DNA of 64,000 nt from Asticcacaulis excentricus CB 48 (GCF_000175215.2 NC_014817.1:276501-340500); one strand, 5' to 3'; positions 1-9,080 are shown, counted from the first letter of the stretch. The notes: generated by a model from the sequence alone, not told the origin. Program-made: numbers and translations.

Positions 1-132
1 GCGGCCGCAGCGGCAGCCCAACAGGCGGCGGCCAACGCTGCCGCTTCGGCAGACGCATCGGCGACGGCTTCGGCTGCAGCCCCGGCAGAAGCGGACGCAG
101 CGGCCTCGGCCGCAGCTCCCGCCGTTCAATAA
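1..132 (+). CDS. ctaC: C-terminal tail of cytochrome c oxidase subunit II (partial, 5' end outside window)
   Basis: Only the last 43 codons are visible, in frame from the first base to a TAA. The peptide is low complexity, with 28 alanines of 43 residues mixed with Ser, Pro, Asp, Glu and Gln, and it ends in AVQ. No catalytic residue is visible. The identity is inferred from position: ctaC normally sits directly upstream of ctaD in alphaproteobacteria, and the gap to ctaD here is only 23 bases. The tail would be a periplasmic extension after the CuA domain. Another Ala-rich protein cannot be excluded from this fragment. Confidence 0.5.
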   Translation, partial: AAAAAAQQAAANAAASADASATASAAAPAEADAAASAAAPAVQ

Positions 133-155
133 TTCAGGTAAGAGAGACGCTCGTC

Positions 156-1838
156 ATGGCATCGAATGCTTCTGTCGTTCACGATCATCATCACGATGAT
201 CACGACCACAAACCCGGCTTCTTCGCGCGCTGGTTCCTGTCCACCAACCACAAGGACATCGGCACGCTCTACCTGATCTTCGCTATTTTCGCCGGTCTTC
301 TGGGCGGCGCACTGTCGGGCCTGATACGCTGGGAGCTTTATGAACCTGGCCTTCAGGTCTTCGTTCAGGGTTCGCTGCTTGATCAGCTCAATGTCTTCGA
401 AGGCAAGCACGGCTATAACTCGGTCGTGACCGCCCACGCCGTTCTGATGATCTTCTTCATGGTCATGCCGGCCATGATTGGCGGCTTTGGCAACTGGTTT
501 GTGCCGATTATGATCGGTGCGCCGGATATGGCTTTCCCGCGCCTCAACAACATCTCCTTCTGGCTATTGGTGGCCTCCTTCATTCTGCTGATGGTGTCGA
601 TCTTCGTGCCGGGCGGACCGGGCGGCGCGTCGGAGCACGGCTTCGGCGGTGGCTGGACCATGTATCCGCCAATGTCGGCCAATAAGGGCAGCCCCGGTGC
701 GGCCTTCGACCTGATCATCTTCTCCTTCCACCTGTCGGGTGCGTCGTCGATCCTGGGGGCGATCAACTTCATCACCACCATCTTTAACATGCGCGCGCCG
801 GGCATGACGCTGCACCGTATGCCGCTGTTTGCTTGGTCGGTGCTGGTCACCGCCTTCCTGCTGCTGCTGTCGCTGCCGGTCTTCGCCGGTGCCATCACAA
901 TGCTGCTGACCGACCGTAACTTCGGCACCGCCTTCTTCGATCCGGCGGGCGGTGGTGATCCGGTTATGTACCAGCACCTGTTCTGGTTCTTCGGCCACCC
1001 AGAAGTGTACATCCTCATCCTGCCGGGCTTCGGTATCATCAGCCACGTGGTTTCGACCTTCTCGAAAAAGCCCGTGTTCGGCTATCTCGCCATGGCCTAC
1101 GCCATGGTGGCCATCGGCTTCGTCGGCTTTATCGTGTGGGCCCACCACATGTACACGGTCGGCATGGGCTTCAACCTGCGCGCCTACTTCGTGATGGCGA
1201 CCATGGTCATCGCCGTTCCGACAGGCGTGAAAATCTTCTCGTGGATTGCCACCATGTGGGGCGGTTCGCTGGACTTTAAGGTGCCCATGCTGTGGGCCAT
1301 CGGCTTCATCTTCCTGTTCACCGTCGGTGGCGTGACAGGTGTGGTTCTCTCCAACGCAGGTATCGACTATAGCCTGCACGACACCTACTACGTCGTGGCG
1401 CACTTCCATTACGCGCTGTCGCTGGGGGCTGTGTTTGCCATCTTTTGCGGTTTCTACTACTGGTATGAGAAGATGTTTGGCATAAAGTACAACGAGCTTC
1501 TTGGTCAGATTCACTTCTGGCTGATGTTCGTCGGCGTGAATGTCATCTTCTTCCCGCAGCACTTCCTAGGCCTTCAGGGCATGCCGCGTCGTTACGTCGA
1601 TTATCCGGAAGGCTTCGCCTACTGGAATAAGATTTCAACGATCGGTTATATCATCACTGCCATTGGCGTTGTGGTCTTCCTGATCATGATCCTCGAATCG
1701 GTCATCCGTCGCCGTAAGGCCGAGGCCAATCCGTGGGGTGAGGGCGCGACCACGCTCGAATGGACCCTGTCGTCTCCGCCGCCCTACCACCAGTTCTCTG
1801 AACTGCCGGTGATCAAGGACGAAGACGGCCATCATTAA
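156..1838 (+). CDS. ctaD: Cytochrome c oxidase subunit I (aa3-type)
   Basis: Catalytic subunit of the terminal oxidase, reducing oxygen at the heme a3-CuB centre and pumping protons across the inner membrane. At 560 residues it is full length, with about twelve hydrophobic segments. The heme a ligand is H94 in VTAHAVLM. The CuB-site motif HPEVYILILPGFG and the HDTYYVVAHFHYALS stretch carrying the heme a3 and heme a histidines are intact. The N-terminus has an unusual His/Asp-rich run at residues 9-18. The start follows an AAGAGAGACG purine stretch. It is the first complete gene of the oxidase and assembly-factor cluster. Confidence 0.98.
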   Translation: MASNASVVHDHHHDDHDHKPGFFARWFLSTNHKDIGTLYLIFAIFAGLLGGALSGLIRWELYEPGLQVFVQGSLLDQLNVFEGKHGYNSVVTAHAVLMIFFMVMPAMIGGFGNWFVPIMIGAPDMAFPRLNNISFWLLVASFILLMVSIFVPGGPGGASEHGFGGGWTMYPPMSANKGSPGAAFDLIIFSFHLSGASSILGAINFITTIFNMRAPGMTLHRMPLFAWSVLVTAFLLLLSLPVFAGAITMLLTDRNFGTAFFDPAGGGDPVMYQHLFWFFGHPEVYILILPGFGIISHVVSTFSKKPVFGYLAMAYAMVAIGFVGFIVWAHHMYTVGMGFNLRAYFVMATMVIAVPTGVKIFSWIATMWGGSLDFKVPMLWAIGFIFLFTVGGVTGVVLSNAGIDYSLHDTYYVVAHFHYALSLGAVFAIFCGFYYWYEKMFGIKYNELLGQIHFWLMFVGVNVIFFPQHFLGLQGMPRRYVDYPEGFAYWNKISTIGYIITAIGVVVFLIMILESVIRRRKAEANPWGEGATTLEWTLSSPPPYHQFSELPVIKDEDGHH

Positions 1839-1875
1839 GTGCTTCGCCCGAATGGGCGGTAGGCTTACAGTATGG

Positions 1876-1910
1876 GGGGATGAGGGCCGTAGGTCGTCAT
1901 CCCCTTTATT
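1876..1910 (+). terminator. Hairpin with T-rich tail between ctaD and ctaB
   Basis: An 8-bp perfect stem (GGGGATGA / TCATCCCC) with a 13-nt loop is followed directly by TTTATTTT. It lies in the 87-base gap after the ctaD stop, so it may be a partial terminator that lowers expression of the assembly genes relative to the structural subunits. Function is inferred from structure only. Confidence 0.6.
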
Positions 1911-1925
1911 TTACGAGTACCCACA

Positions 1926-2945
1926 GTGACCCCTGAGCCCGTGATCCCAGAGCCCGTGACCCCTAAGCCTGTGACAAGCGAAACGCCGACACCCGAACTG
2001 AGCCATCCTGCCTACGGGGAGAAGGCTCTACGCGGCTTGCCGGCGGACTATTTTCAGTTGCTGAAACCGCGCGTGATGTCCCTGGTGGTGTTCACCGGTC
2101 TGACGGGGCTGGTCGTTGCGCCGCAAAAGATAGACCCGTTTCTGGCCTTTATCGCAGTGCTTTGTATTGCGCTGGGGGCTGGGGCAGCGGGCGCGCTGAA
2201 CATGGCCATTGAAGGCGAAACCGATGCCCTGATGCGCCGCACCCGCGGGCGCCCCGTGGCGTCAGGCCGCGTCAGCAAATCCGACGCCATGGCCTTTGGT
2301 GGGGTGCTGGCCTTCCTGTCCGTGGCCATGATGTGGCTTGCCATCAATGTGGTGGCCGCCGGTCTTCTGGCCCTCACGATCCTTTACTACGTTGTTTTTT
2401 ATACGATTGTTTTGAAGCGCCGCACGCCGCAGAATATCGTTATCGGGGGCGCAGCCGGGGCCTTTCCGCCGGTGATCGGTTGGGCCGCCGCCACGGGTCA
2501 CGCGCCGCTTGAAGCGTGGCTGCTGTTCGCCATCATCTTCCTGTGGACACCGCCTCATAGCTGGGCGCTGGCTCTCTATACCGCCGAGGACTATGCCAAG
2601 GCCGGTATCCCGATGATGCCTGTGGCCAAAGGCGCCAAATCGACCCGCCTGCAAATCCTGATCTACAGCCTGATCATGGCTCCGATGGCCTGCTTGCCCG
2701 TTGCGTTCAGCATGGGCGGGATGATCTACGCCGCTGTGTCGGTTCTTGGCGGTGCCTTTTTCATCTTTCTGGCCGTGCGTCTGTTCCTGTCCCGGGCGGG
2801 GGACCACCCCGAAGGCGGCGAAAATTCGCTCTATGACGTCAAGAAGGAAGCGCTGGCGGCGCGGAACCTGTTTGCCTTTTCCATCCTCTACCTGACGGCG
2901 CTTTTCGCCGCCCTGTTGATCCATCACGCCTTCATGGGAGCCTGA
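1926..2945 (+). CDS. ctaB: Protoheme IX farnesyltransferase (heme O synthase)
   Basis: UbiA-superfamily membrane prenyltransferase that attaches a farnesyl chain to heme b, giving heme O for heme a synthesis. The first Asp-rich motif is N92...D100 (NMAIEGETD) and the second is YTAEDYAKAG; hydrophobic helices span the rest. The start is a GTG. The first 25 or so residues form a short Pro-Glu-Val-Thr repeat (PEPVIPEPVTPKPV) not typical of the family, so translation could begin later. It lies between ctaD and the coxF-like/ctaG pair, which supports a role in oxidase maturation. Confidence 0.96.
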   Translation: MTPEPVIPEPVTPKPVTSETPTPELSHPAYGEKALRGLPADYFQLLKPRVMSLVVFTGLTGLVVAPQKIDPFLAFIAVLCIALGAGAAGALNMAIEGETDALMRRTRGRPVASGRVSKSDAMAFGGVLAFLSVAMMWLAINVVAAGLLALTILYYVVFYTIVLKRRTPQNIVIGGAAGAFPPVIGWAAATGHAPLEAWLLFAIIFLWTPPHSWALALYTAEDYAKAGIPMMPVAKGAKSTRLQILIYSLIMAPMACLPVAFSMGGMIYAAVSVLGGAFFIFLAVRLFLSRAGDHPEGGENSLYDVKKEALAARNLFAFSILYLTALFAALLIHHAFMGA

Positions 2946-2949
2946 GCCA

Positions 2950-3123
2950 ATGGTTGACAAGGACGTTCTGACCACCCCCGAAGATGACAAGAGGGCCTAT
3001 CTGGCCGCCCAGAAGCGGCGCAATATCGCCATTGGGCTGGGCCTCCTGGCCTTTGTGGTGCTGGTGTTTCTGGTTTCGATCATCCGTATGACGCAAGGCG
3101 TACAGGCGGCGCACGGCGGATGA
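2950..3123 (+). CDS. Small CoxF-like membrane protein of the oxidase cluster
   Basis: A 57-residue protein with a charged N-terminus (KRAYLAAQKRR) and one transmembrane helix (about residues 25-45: NIAIGLGLLAFVVLVFLVS). It starts 4 bases after the ctaB stop, and its TGA overlaps the ctaG ATG (ATGA), so translation is probably coupled. Small single-helix proteins of this type lie between ctaB and ctaG in many alphaproteobacteria and are annotated CoxF or hypothetical; a specific biochemical role is not established from sequence. Confidence 0.8.
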   Translation: MVDKDVLTTPEDDKRAYLAAQKRRNIAIGLGLLAFVVLVFLVSIIRMTQGVQAAHGG

Positions 3124-3656
3124 AAAAACTGACCCGCAATCAGAAGGTTGCCGCGTGGTGTCTAGCCGGGCTGATCGGTATGTTCGGTCTGGCCTATGCC
3201 TCGGTGCCCCTTTATCGCCTGTTTTGTCAGGTGACGGGCTTTGATGGCACGACGCAGCGCGCAGAGGCCGAATCTTCGGTGGTTCTGGACCGCAAGATTC
3301 GCGTCTATTTCGACACCAATGCCAACAACATCCCGTGGAGCTTCAAGGTCGAGCACCCAGTGCAGAACACGCTGCTTGGCAAGACCAACATGATCTATTT
3401 CACCGTGCGCAATGATGCCGATGTCCCGCTCACCGGTCGCGCCAGCTATAATGTGCTCCCCGAAGCCATGGGCGGCTACTTCATGAAATTGCAGTGCTTC
3501 TGCTTTACGGATCAGACCTTACAGCCGGGTGAGGAGCGCACCTTCCCGGTCGTCTATTATGTCGATCCGAAGATGCTGGAAGACATTGACGCAAAGAACA
3601 CCAAGGACGTCACCCTGTCCTATACCTTCTTTCCGTCTAAAGAGACGAAAAAATAA
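3120..3656 (+). CDS. ctaG: Cytochrome c oxidase assembly protein CtaG (Cox11 family)
   Basis: Copper chaperone that delivers Cu to the CuB site of subunit I. At 178 residues it has one N-terminal membrane anchor (about 11-32) and a periplasmic Ig-like domain. The family signature VPLYRLFCQVTGFDG is at 29-43, and the copper-binding CFCF motif is at 126-129. It overlaps the upstream small gene by 4 bases. A 183-base gap separates it from ctaE, as is usual for this cluster. Confidence 0.97.
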   Translation: MKKLTRNQKVAAWCLAGLIGMFGLAYASVPLYRLFCQVTGFDGTTQRAEAESSVVLDRKIRVYFDTNANNIPWSFKVEHPVQNTLLGKTNMIYFTVRNDADVPLTGRASYNVLPEAMGGYFMKLQCFCFTDQTLQPGEERTFPVVYYVDPKMLEDIDAKNTKDVTLSYTFFPSKETKK

Positions 3657-3839
3657 AACGGTTCAATATCTTGTAAAGCGTATTTGAGTTTCTTTGCTGC
3701 GGGGACACAGGCTCATAAAAACAGAGTGGCCGGATTGTGTTCACAGCCGATTTGCCCTAAGACTCAAGGTCTAATCATATAACGGAACCGTCAGTGTCCG
3801 ATACAGGGGGACACGGCGCATCGAGGTGAGTTGCCGACT

Positions 3840-4730
3840 ATGTCTAACGACGCCGTCAAACACGATTATCACATTATCAACCCCAGCCCGTGGCCGCTGC
3901 TCGGCTCGCTGTTCGCCGTGGTCATGTTCATCGGTCTGGTGATCTGGATGAAGGGGTTGTTCGGCATCGAAAAGACCCCGGTGGTCTTTGCCGGTGGCCT
4001 GCTGGGCGTCCTTTACGTCATGTGGGGCTGGTGGGCCGATGTGATCAAGGAATCGCGCGCTGGTGACCATACACCGGTTGTGCAGATCGGCCTGCGTTAC
4101 GGCATGATCATGTTCATTGCCTCGGAAGTGATGTTCTTCGTGGCGTGGTTCTGGGTCTTCTTCGAAATGGCCCTGTTCCACGAACACCGCGCTGGTGTGG
4201 CCTCGGCCATCGAAGAGGTCCGCACGGCGTGGGCTTCGGCGGGCAGCACCGATCCGAATGGCTGGATGCCGGCCGGCGTTGAGGCCGTTTCGGCCTGGCA
4301 ATTGCCGCTGCTCAACACGCTTCTTCTGCTCCTGTCTGGCACGACCGTCACCTGGGCGCACCACGCGCTTCAGGAAGGCGATCGTAAAGGCGCCAAGTGG
4401 GGGCTGTTCCTGACCGTCATTCTGGGGGCCATCTTCACCAGCGTGCAGGCCTTCGAATATTATCACATTGTCCACCATCACCTGTTCTTCAACGAAGAAG
4501 CCGCCAATGCCGGTCTTTACGGTTCGGCCTTCTTTATGGCCACGGGTTTCCACGGGTTCCACGTCCTGATCGGCACCATCTTCCTGCTAATCTGCCTGAT
4601 CCGCCTGATGCGCGGTGGTTTCACGCCGCAAAAGCACTTCGGCTTCGAAGCGGCGGCCTGGTACTGGCACTTCGTTGACGTGGTGTGGCTGTTCCTGTTC
4701 GCCTTCATCTACGTCATCTTCGGAGCGTAA
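3840..4730 (+). CDS. ctaE: Cytochrome c oxidase subunit III
   Basis: Non-catalytic core subunit of the aa3 oxidase with seven predicted membrane helices; 296 residues from the ATG chosen here. A TTG nine bases upstream is in frame but touches the GAGGTG ribosome-binding site, so the ATG is preferred. Recognisable features include the ASEVMFFVAWFW helix with its conserved Glu, the FHGFHVLIGT segment and the closing WYWHFVDVVWLFLF helix. The next gene (DUF983) starts 2 bases after the stop. Confidence 0.97.
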   Translation: MSNDAVKHDYHIINPSPWPLLGSLFAVVMFIGLVIWMKGLFGIEKTPVVFAGGLLGVLYVMWGWWADVIKESRAGDHTPVVQIGLRYGMIMFIASEVMFFVAWFWVFFEMALFHEHRAGVASAIEEVRTAWASAGSTDPNGWMPAGVEAVSAWQLPLLNTLLLLLSGTTVTWAHHALQEGDRKGAKWGLFLTVILGAIFTSVQAFEYYHIVHHHLFFNEEAANAGLYGSAFFMATGFHGFHVLIGTIFLLICLIRLMRGGFTPQKHFGFEAAAWYWHFVDVVWLFLFAFIYVIFGA

Positions 4731-4732
4731 GC

Positions 4733-5104
4733 ATGGCCGGTTCCGATAGCCGCGAGGTCAATTTCCTCGCGGCGGCGCGGGGCCACTGCCCCGTCTGCGG
4801 TCAGGGGAAACTCTTTAAGGGTTTCCTCAAGATCGCCCCGGAATGCAGTCAGTGTCACATGGACTTTCAGGCGGCGGATACCGGAGACGGTCCCGTCGTC
4901 TTTGTCATTCTGATCGTCGGCTTCATCGTCTGTTTCGGATTTATGATCACGGCTCTGAGCCAAGATTGGCCCCTGTGGCTACATATGATCATCTGGCTGC
5001 CTATGGCGCTTTTCCTCAGTCTGGGCCTGATGCCGCCGCTTAAGGGCCTGATGGTGGCGTCGCAGCTCAAAAACCGCGTCAGTGACAAGGACCGCTTTAA
5101 ATGA
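4733..5104 (+). CDS. DUF983 family zinc-ribbon membrane protein
   Basis: A 123-residue protein with an N-terminal four-cysteine zinc-ribbon (C19, C22, C38, C41: CPVC and CSQC), then two hydrophobic helices (about 50-70 and 78-100). DUF983 proteins are commonly encoded next to ctaE and SURF1 in alphaproteobacteria, so a role around oxidase biogenesis is inferred, but no activity is established. The ATG 2 bases after the ctaE stop is chosen; the stop overlaps the SURF1 start (ATGA). Confidence 0.88.
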   Translation: MAGSDSREVNFLAAARGHCPVCGQGKLFKGFLKIAPECSQCHMDFQAADTGDGPVVFVILIVGFIVCFGFMITALSQDWPLWLHMIIWLPMALFLSLGLMPPLKGLMVASQLKNRVSDKDRFK

Positions 5105-5787
5105 AGCGACTGCCCGTCGGTTTGAGCATAGCCGTGGGTGTGGCCCTGCTGATCCTGTTGGGGCTTGGCACCTGGCAGATGCAGCGCCTGCACTGGAAGA
5201 CGCAGTTGCTGACCGATCTGGCGCGGACGCGGGCCATAGCCCCGGTGGCGCTGGACGGCCTCCTATCTCAACCCGGCGATCACGTCTGGCGGCAGGTGAC
5301 GCTCGATTGCCGCAGTGATTCGCGCGATCTTGTCTATATGTACGGCGTATCCGATGGCGTAGCGGGGTTCCACGTCCTGACCCATTGCCCAACCGGGCAG
5401 GGCGTCATTCTCGCAGATCTCGGCTTTACGGCGCAAAAACCGCTCGCCGACGCCGTCGCTACCATCACCCTGACCGGGCGGTTGCGGCGCTTTGAAACGC
5501 CCAACGCTTTTGTACCGCCGAACAATCCCAAGGCCGATGATTGGTACTCGCGCTCGGTGCCGGACCTCTCGAAGCGCTGGAGCGTCACCCTGCGCCGGGA
5601 CTATTTCGTAGCGGCGACCCAGCCCGTAGCCCCCGACCTGACGCCCGTAGATGCCGCCGCCAATCTGTCCAATCGCCATCTGGAATACGCGCTCACTTGG
5701 TATGGGCTGGCGGTGGCGCTGATCGGTGTCTATATAGCGCTTCTGTATTCGCGCCGAAGGGCCGAAATGCGTAAAGGCAGATCATGA
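5101..5787 (+). CDS. SURF1 family cytochrome oxidase assembly protein
   Basis: Membrane assembly factor implicated in heme a insertion into subunit I. At 228 residues it has the family plan: an N-terminal helix followed by GTWQMQRL, a periplasmic loop, and a C-terminal helix preceded by the conserved NRHLEYALTWYGLA segment. It overlaps DUF983 upstream and the M16 peptidase downstream by 4 bases each, so it belongs to the same transcript as ctaE. Confidence 0.95.
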   Translation: MKRLPVGLSIAVGVALLILLGLGTWQMQRLHWKTQLLTDLARTRAIAPVALDGLLSQPGDHVWRQVTLDCRSDSRDLVYMYGVSDGVAGFHVLTHCPTGQGVILADLGFTAQKPLADAVATITLTGRLRRFETPNAFVPPNNPKADDWYSRSVPDLSKRWSVTLRRDYFVAATQPVAPDLTPVDAAANLSNRHLEYALTWYGLAVALIGVYIALLYSRRRAEMRKGRS

Positions 5788-7064
5788 GTTTCACCCCTCT
5801 TGGCGTGGGTAACGCCTCAGTCGCCACCCTGAGCAACGGCCTGCGGGTGGTCCACGACCCTATCCCCGGCCTGCACACCTTCGCCCTGACGGCCATTATC
5901 CACGGCGGAGCGCGCTACGAAGCGCCGCATCAGTCGGGCTGGGCCCACCTCAGCGAGCATATGGTCTTCAAGGGTGCTGGCGGGCGCAGCGCGCGCGAAC
6001 TGGCCGAAGTCATCGAACATCGCGGCGGCACCATCAACGCCTCCACGGGCTATGAGCACACCCGTTTTGAGGTGCGCGGCATGGCCGAACTGCTGCCTCT
6101 GGCTGTCGAGGTGGTCGGCGACCTGATGTTCCGTCCGGCGCTGGAGGCCGAAGAACTGGAGCGCGAAAAAAAGGTCATCGAACAGGAGATCTCCGAGGCC
6201 TTCGATGCGCCCGACGACCACGTGTTTGACCTGCTGCAAGAGGCCTGCTTCGGCGATCATAGTCTGTCGCGCCCCATCCTCGGCACGCCACAAAGTCTCG
6301 CCCCGGCGCGGTCGGACACGCTGCGCGCCTATATCGAGGGCCTGTATAATCCGGCAGATATCGTCCTGTGTGTGTCGGGTGGCGTCGAAGCGGCGGGCGT
6401 ACAGGCTGCCGTCGAGGCCCATATGGAAGTGCCGGCTCGACCGGCGCGCGAGGCGGACACAGCGGCGCGTTTTGTGCCGCGCCACATCCGCCATGTGCGC
6501 AAGGTCGAGCAGACGCATCTGACGCTGGCCTTTGAAGGCGTCAACCGCTTTAACGACGACCTGTTTGCGCTCAAGCTGTTCGGCGAAATTCTGGGCGGCG
6601 GCATGGCGTCCCGCCTGTTTCAGGAAGCGCGCGAAGACCGCGGTCTGGCCTATTCCATCGACGCCTGGACGACGCAGTTCCGCGATACCGGGATGCTTGG
6701 CATCTATGCTGGCTGCGCGCCCAAAGATGCGGCGGACCTCAGCGAGCTGATCGTCAGCGTCATGCGCGGCCTGATCGACAAACCGCTGGAGTCCGAGCTG
6801 GAGCGCGCCAAAGCGCAATACACCACCTCGCTTTATCTGAACGACGAAAATGCCGCGCAACGCGCCAACACACTAGGCGGGCAGGTCCTGACCTATGACC
6901 GCGCCTTTACGCTCAGCGAGCAGGTTACGCGGCTGGAGGCGGTGACGCTGGATGACCTGCGCCGCGTCGGCGAACGCACGCTGCACGCGGGCGTGGCGAC
7001 GGCCATTCTGGGACCAGCGTTGAAAAGTGATCTGCAAAAACGTCTTGAAGCGACTTTGGCTTAA
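5784..7064 (+). CDS. M16 family zinc metallopeptidase (processing-peptidase-like)
   Basis: A 426-residue pitrilysin-type peptidase of the mitochondrial-processing-peptidase beta class. The inverted zinc motif HxxEH is present as H55-L-S-E58-H59, with the third ligand in EKKVIEQEI around residues 133-135. Both the catalytic N-terminal half and the C-terminal half with the Arg/Tyr-containing EDRGLAYSI segment are present. No signal peptide is visible, so it is probably cytoplasmic. It overlaps SURF1 by 4 bases, an unusual but apparently operonic link to oxidase assembly. Its natural substrate is unknown. Confidence 0.93.
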   Translation: MSFTPLGVGNASVATLSNGLRVVHDPIPGLHTFALTAIIHGGARYEAPHQSGWAHLSEHMVFKGAGGRSARELAEVIEHRGGTINASTGYEHTRFEVRGMAELLPLAVEVVGDLMFRPALEAEELEREKKVIEQEISEAFDAPDDHVFDLLQEACFGDHSLSRPILGTPQSLAPARSDTLRAYIEGLYNPADIVLCVSGGVEAAGVQAAVEAHMEVPARPAREADTAARFVPRHIRHVRKVEQTHLTLAFEGVNRFNDDLFALKLFGEILGGGMASRLFQEAREDRGLAYSIDAWTTQFRDTGMLGIYAGCAPKDAADLSELIVSVMRGLIDKPLESELERAKAQYTTSLYLNDENAAQRANTLGGQVLTYDRAFTLSEQVTRLEAVTLDDLRRVGERTLHAGVATAILGPALKSDLQKRLEATLA

Positions 7065-7067
7065 CCC

Positions 7068-7150
7068 AGCGGAATGATTTCTAATCATTCCGCTCAAGCC
7101 GCCATTGAGGCGATGGCCAGGGTGTCGGAGCTATCGCCCGGCGAGGGGCT
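7068..7150. repeat. Intergenic repeat, copy A, beginning with a 12-bp inverted repeat
   Basis: Opens with AGCGGAATGATT, a 3-nt loop, then AATCATTCCGCT. It continues with a GCCGCCATTGAGGCG segment that is shared with the element downstream of the lipoprotein gene near 22,020. It separates the convergent M16 peptidase and GDPD genes and may serve as a 3'-end structure for the peptidase mRNA. Confidence 0.6.
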
Positions 7151-7167
7151 AAACAAAAAAATCTGGA

Positions 7168-8334
7168 TCATTCATTATAATGATCGAGAAACGCCTTGCG
7201 GGCGGCGACGCCCGTATCGGCGAAGTCTGTAAACAGTCCGTCGATACCCATGGCAAACAGTTGTTTGAATTCGGCCTGCGCATCGCACTTATAGGCGGTG
7301 GGCAGGCGGTCATTGCGCAGGGTCCAAGTGTGAACCTTAAGTCCCGCCTTGTGCGCGGCGTCGATCAGAACGCGGTTTTCGTCGATGCGGCAGTCGGCCT
7401 CGCTGGTCTTTTCCGTCACCGGCCCCGTGGCCACGGCCCTGAGCAGGTAACGCTTCCACGGCGCAATGACATCGGCATAGGTGCGCACGTCGGCCAGACC
7501 TTCGGGCGTCAGCATGTCGGCATAGACGCCCTTGCGCCCGGCGGCGGCCCAGTCGAAGGGCACCGATGCGCCGACGTCACCCGTGGCGAAATTGACATCC
7601 CCGCCATCGACCAGTTGCACGCGCGGCAGGGGCGACAGGGCCTTTAGGCGCTTGAGGCTGTCGGCTTCGAAGGATTGCAGGAAGACGGCGGAGTGGGCTT
7701 TGTTCATATCGCCCCGGCTCAGGGCCTCGATGAGTCGCTCTTCCAGCGGCAGACCGGCGACGCGGTGCAGGGTCGGATGCTTGGTTTCGATATATAAACC
7801 CACGCTCTTACCCGTCGTCTTGAAGTGATTTCTCACCAGACCGATTACCTCTTGCAGCGTCGGCACCTCAAAGCGGCCGTTATAGCTCTGGTCGCGATCG
7901 GCAAAGGCCTGACGGGCGCGCAGGGTCTTGATCTCGGCGAGGGTAAAGTCGCTGGCGAAAAAGTCGGTGATGCTCATCCCGTCCACGGTAAGGGTCCGCT
8001 TGCGGGCCGCAAATTCCGGGCGTTGCGCCACATCGGTCGTGCCGGACAGCATAGGCTCATGACGGCAGATCAGCACGCCGTCCTTGGTCGCCACCACATC
8101 GGGTTCGATATAGTCAGCGCCCATGTGGATGGCGAGATTATAGGCTTCGAGCGTGTGTTCGGGGCGATAGCCGCTGGCGCCGCGGTGGGCGATGATCAGG
8201 GGCATCTTGTGCTCCGTCGGCTTGGTGGCGGCCAAAGAGGGCCTGAGCCCGATGACTCCGCCCAGAACGGCCCCGGTGCCGGCAATGGCTCCGAAGGCGA
8301 AGCGGCGGCGGGCGGTATCGACGGGCAGGGGCAT
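7168..8334 (-). CDS. glpQ: Periplasmic glycerophosphodiester phosphodiesterase
   Basis: Hydrolyses glycerophosphodiesters to sn-glycerol-3-phosphate and an alcohol. At 388 residues it has an N-terminal Arg-rich, Tat-like leader (ARRRFAF then a hydrophobic stretch to about residue 35). The GDPD core begins with the HRGA box: H50, R51, E59, then E77/D79 in YIEPDV and H92 as the second catalytic histidine. The large insertions and length match GlpQ-type periplasmic enzymes rather than the shorter cytosolic UgpQ. It converges on the M16 peptidase gene and stands alone. Confidence 0.93.
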   Translation of the reverse strand: MPLPVDTARRRFAFGAIAGTGAVLGGVIGLRPSLAATKPTEHKMPLIIAHRGASGYRPEHTLEAYNLAIHMGADYIEPDVVATKDGVLICRHEPMLSGTTDVAQRPEFAARKRTLTVDGMSITDFFASDFTLAEIKTLRARQAFADRDQSYNGRFEVPTLQEVIGLVRNHFKTTGKSVGLYIETKHPTLHRVAGLPLEERLIEALSRGDMNKAHSAVFLQSFEADSLKRLKALSPLPRVQLVDGGDVNFATGDVGASVPFDWAAAGRKGVYADMLTPEGLADVRTYADVIAPWKRYLLRAVATGPVTEKTSEADCRIDENRVLIDAAHKAGLKVHTWTLRNDRLPTAYKCDAQAEFKQLFAMGIDGLFTDFADTGVAARKAFLDHYNE

Positions 8335-8429
8335 GGCACACTCATCCGGAAAGGGCGTTCATGTCCATAGAGTGTCTCGATGACAGGCCTGTGAAAGTCG
8401 GGCCTATGAAAGTTGAGCTGCTGAGGTTG

Positions 8430-9080
8430 TCAGGCCCGTCCGGCATTGAGGCTGAGGTGTTCCGGTGAAATGCCCAGTAACTTTAAGGTTTTGCTCCACA
8501 AAGCTGAGGCATCATGTGAGAACAGCAGATCGGCCTGACACGGGGCGACCAGCCACGCATTGTCACGAATTTCGGCCTCTAATTGCCCCGGCCCCCATCC
8601 GGCATAGCCCAGCGCGATCAGCACCCGTGACGGACCCGCTCCGCGCGCCAGATCGACCAGAATGTCGCGCGAAACGGTCAGGCCGATCCCGTCGCGCAGT
8701 TCCAGCGCTTCTGGATCGATATCGAGCGGCAGGGTTACCTCATCAATAAAGTAGTCGAGGCTATGCAACACGAAGCCGCGCTCGTTCTGCACCGGGCCAC
8801 CATTATAGATGGGGGTGGCGACGTGGCGGTTGTCGGTAATGTCGATACCCAGTTCCTCCATCATGCGCGGGAAGGTCAGGCCACCTATGGGCTGATTCAG
8901 CACAATCCCCATCGCCGATTCCGGATCGTGCTGACACATATAGATGACGCTGTGGTCGAAATTGGGGTCATCAAGGCTGGGCATGGCCACCAGCAGGCGA
9001 CCCTGTAGTGACGTAGGCTCAAGCGATGTGGGCTCAGGCGGGGCAGGGGGATTTGAAGAGGCCGGGCTGGTTTTGCTCAT
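8430..9080 (-). CDS. YqgE/AlgH family protein (DUF179)
   Basis: A 216-residue cytosolic protein with the family's opening segment GRLLVAMPSLDDPNFDHSV and the VLNQPIGGL motif. AlgH-type proteins are conserved but lack a proven biochemical activity. The start at MSKTSPASS is chosen because the family core begins about 25 residues later; further upstream the reading frame has no family-like sequence and approaches the divergent peroxiredoxin gene. A short Pro/Thr/Ser-rich leader (PTSLEPTSLQ) precedes the domain. Confidence 0.9.
   Translation of the reverse strand: MSKTSPASSNPPAPPEPTSLEPTSLQGRLLVAMPSLDDPNFDHSVIYMCQHDPESAMGIVLNQPIGGLTFPRMMEELGIDITDNRHVATPIYNGGPVQNERGFVLHSLDYFIDEVTLPLDIDPEALELRDGIGLTVSRDILVDLARGAGPSRVLIALGYAGWGPGQLEAEIRDNAWLVAPCQADLLFSHDASALWSKTLKLLGISPEHLSLNAGRA

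Noticed and set aside
564..1562. Long minus-strand frame of 332 codons opposite ctaD
   Set aside because: Composition is His/Gln/Arg-rich as expected for the antisense of a GC-rich membrane protein gene; no family resemblance and it lies wholly inside ctaD.
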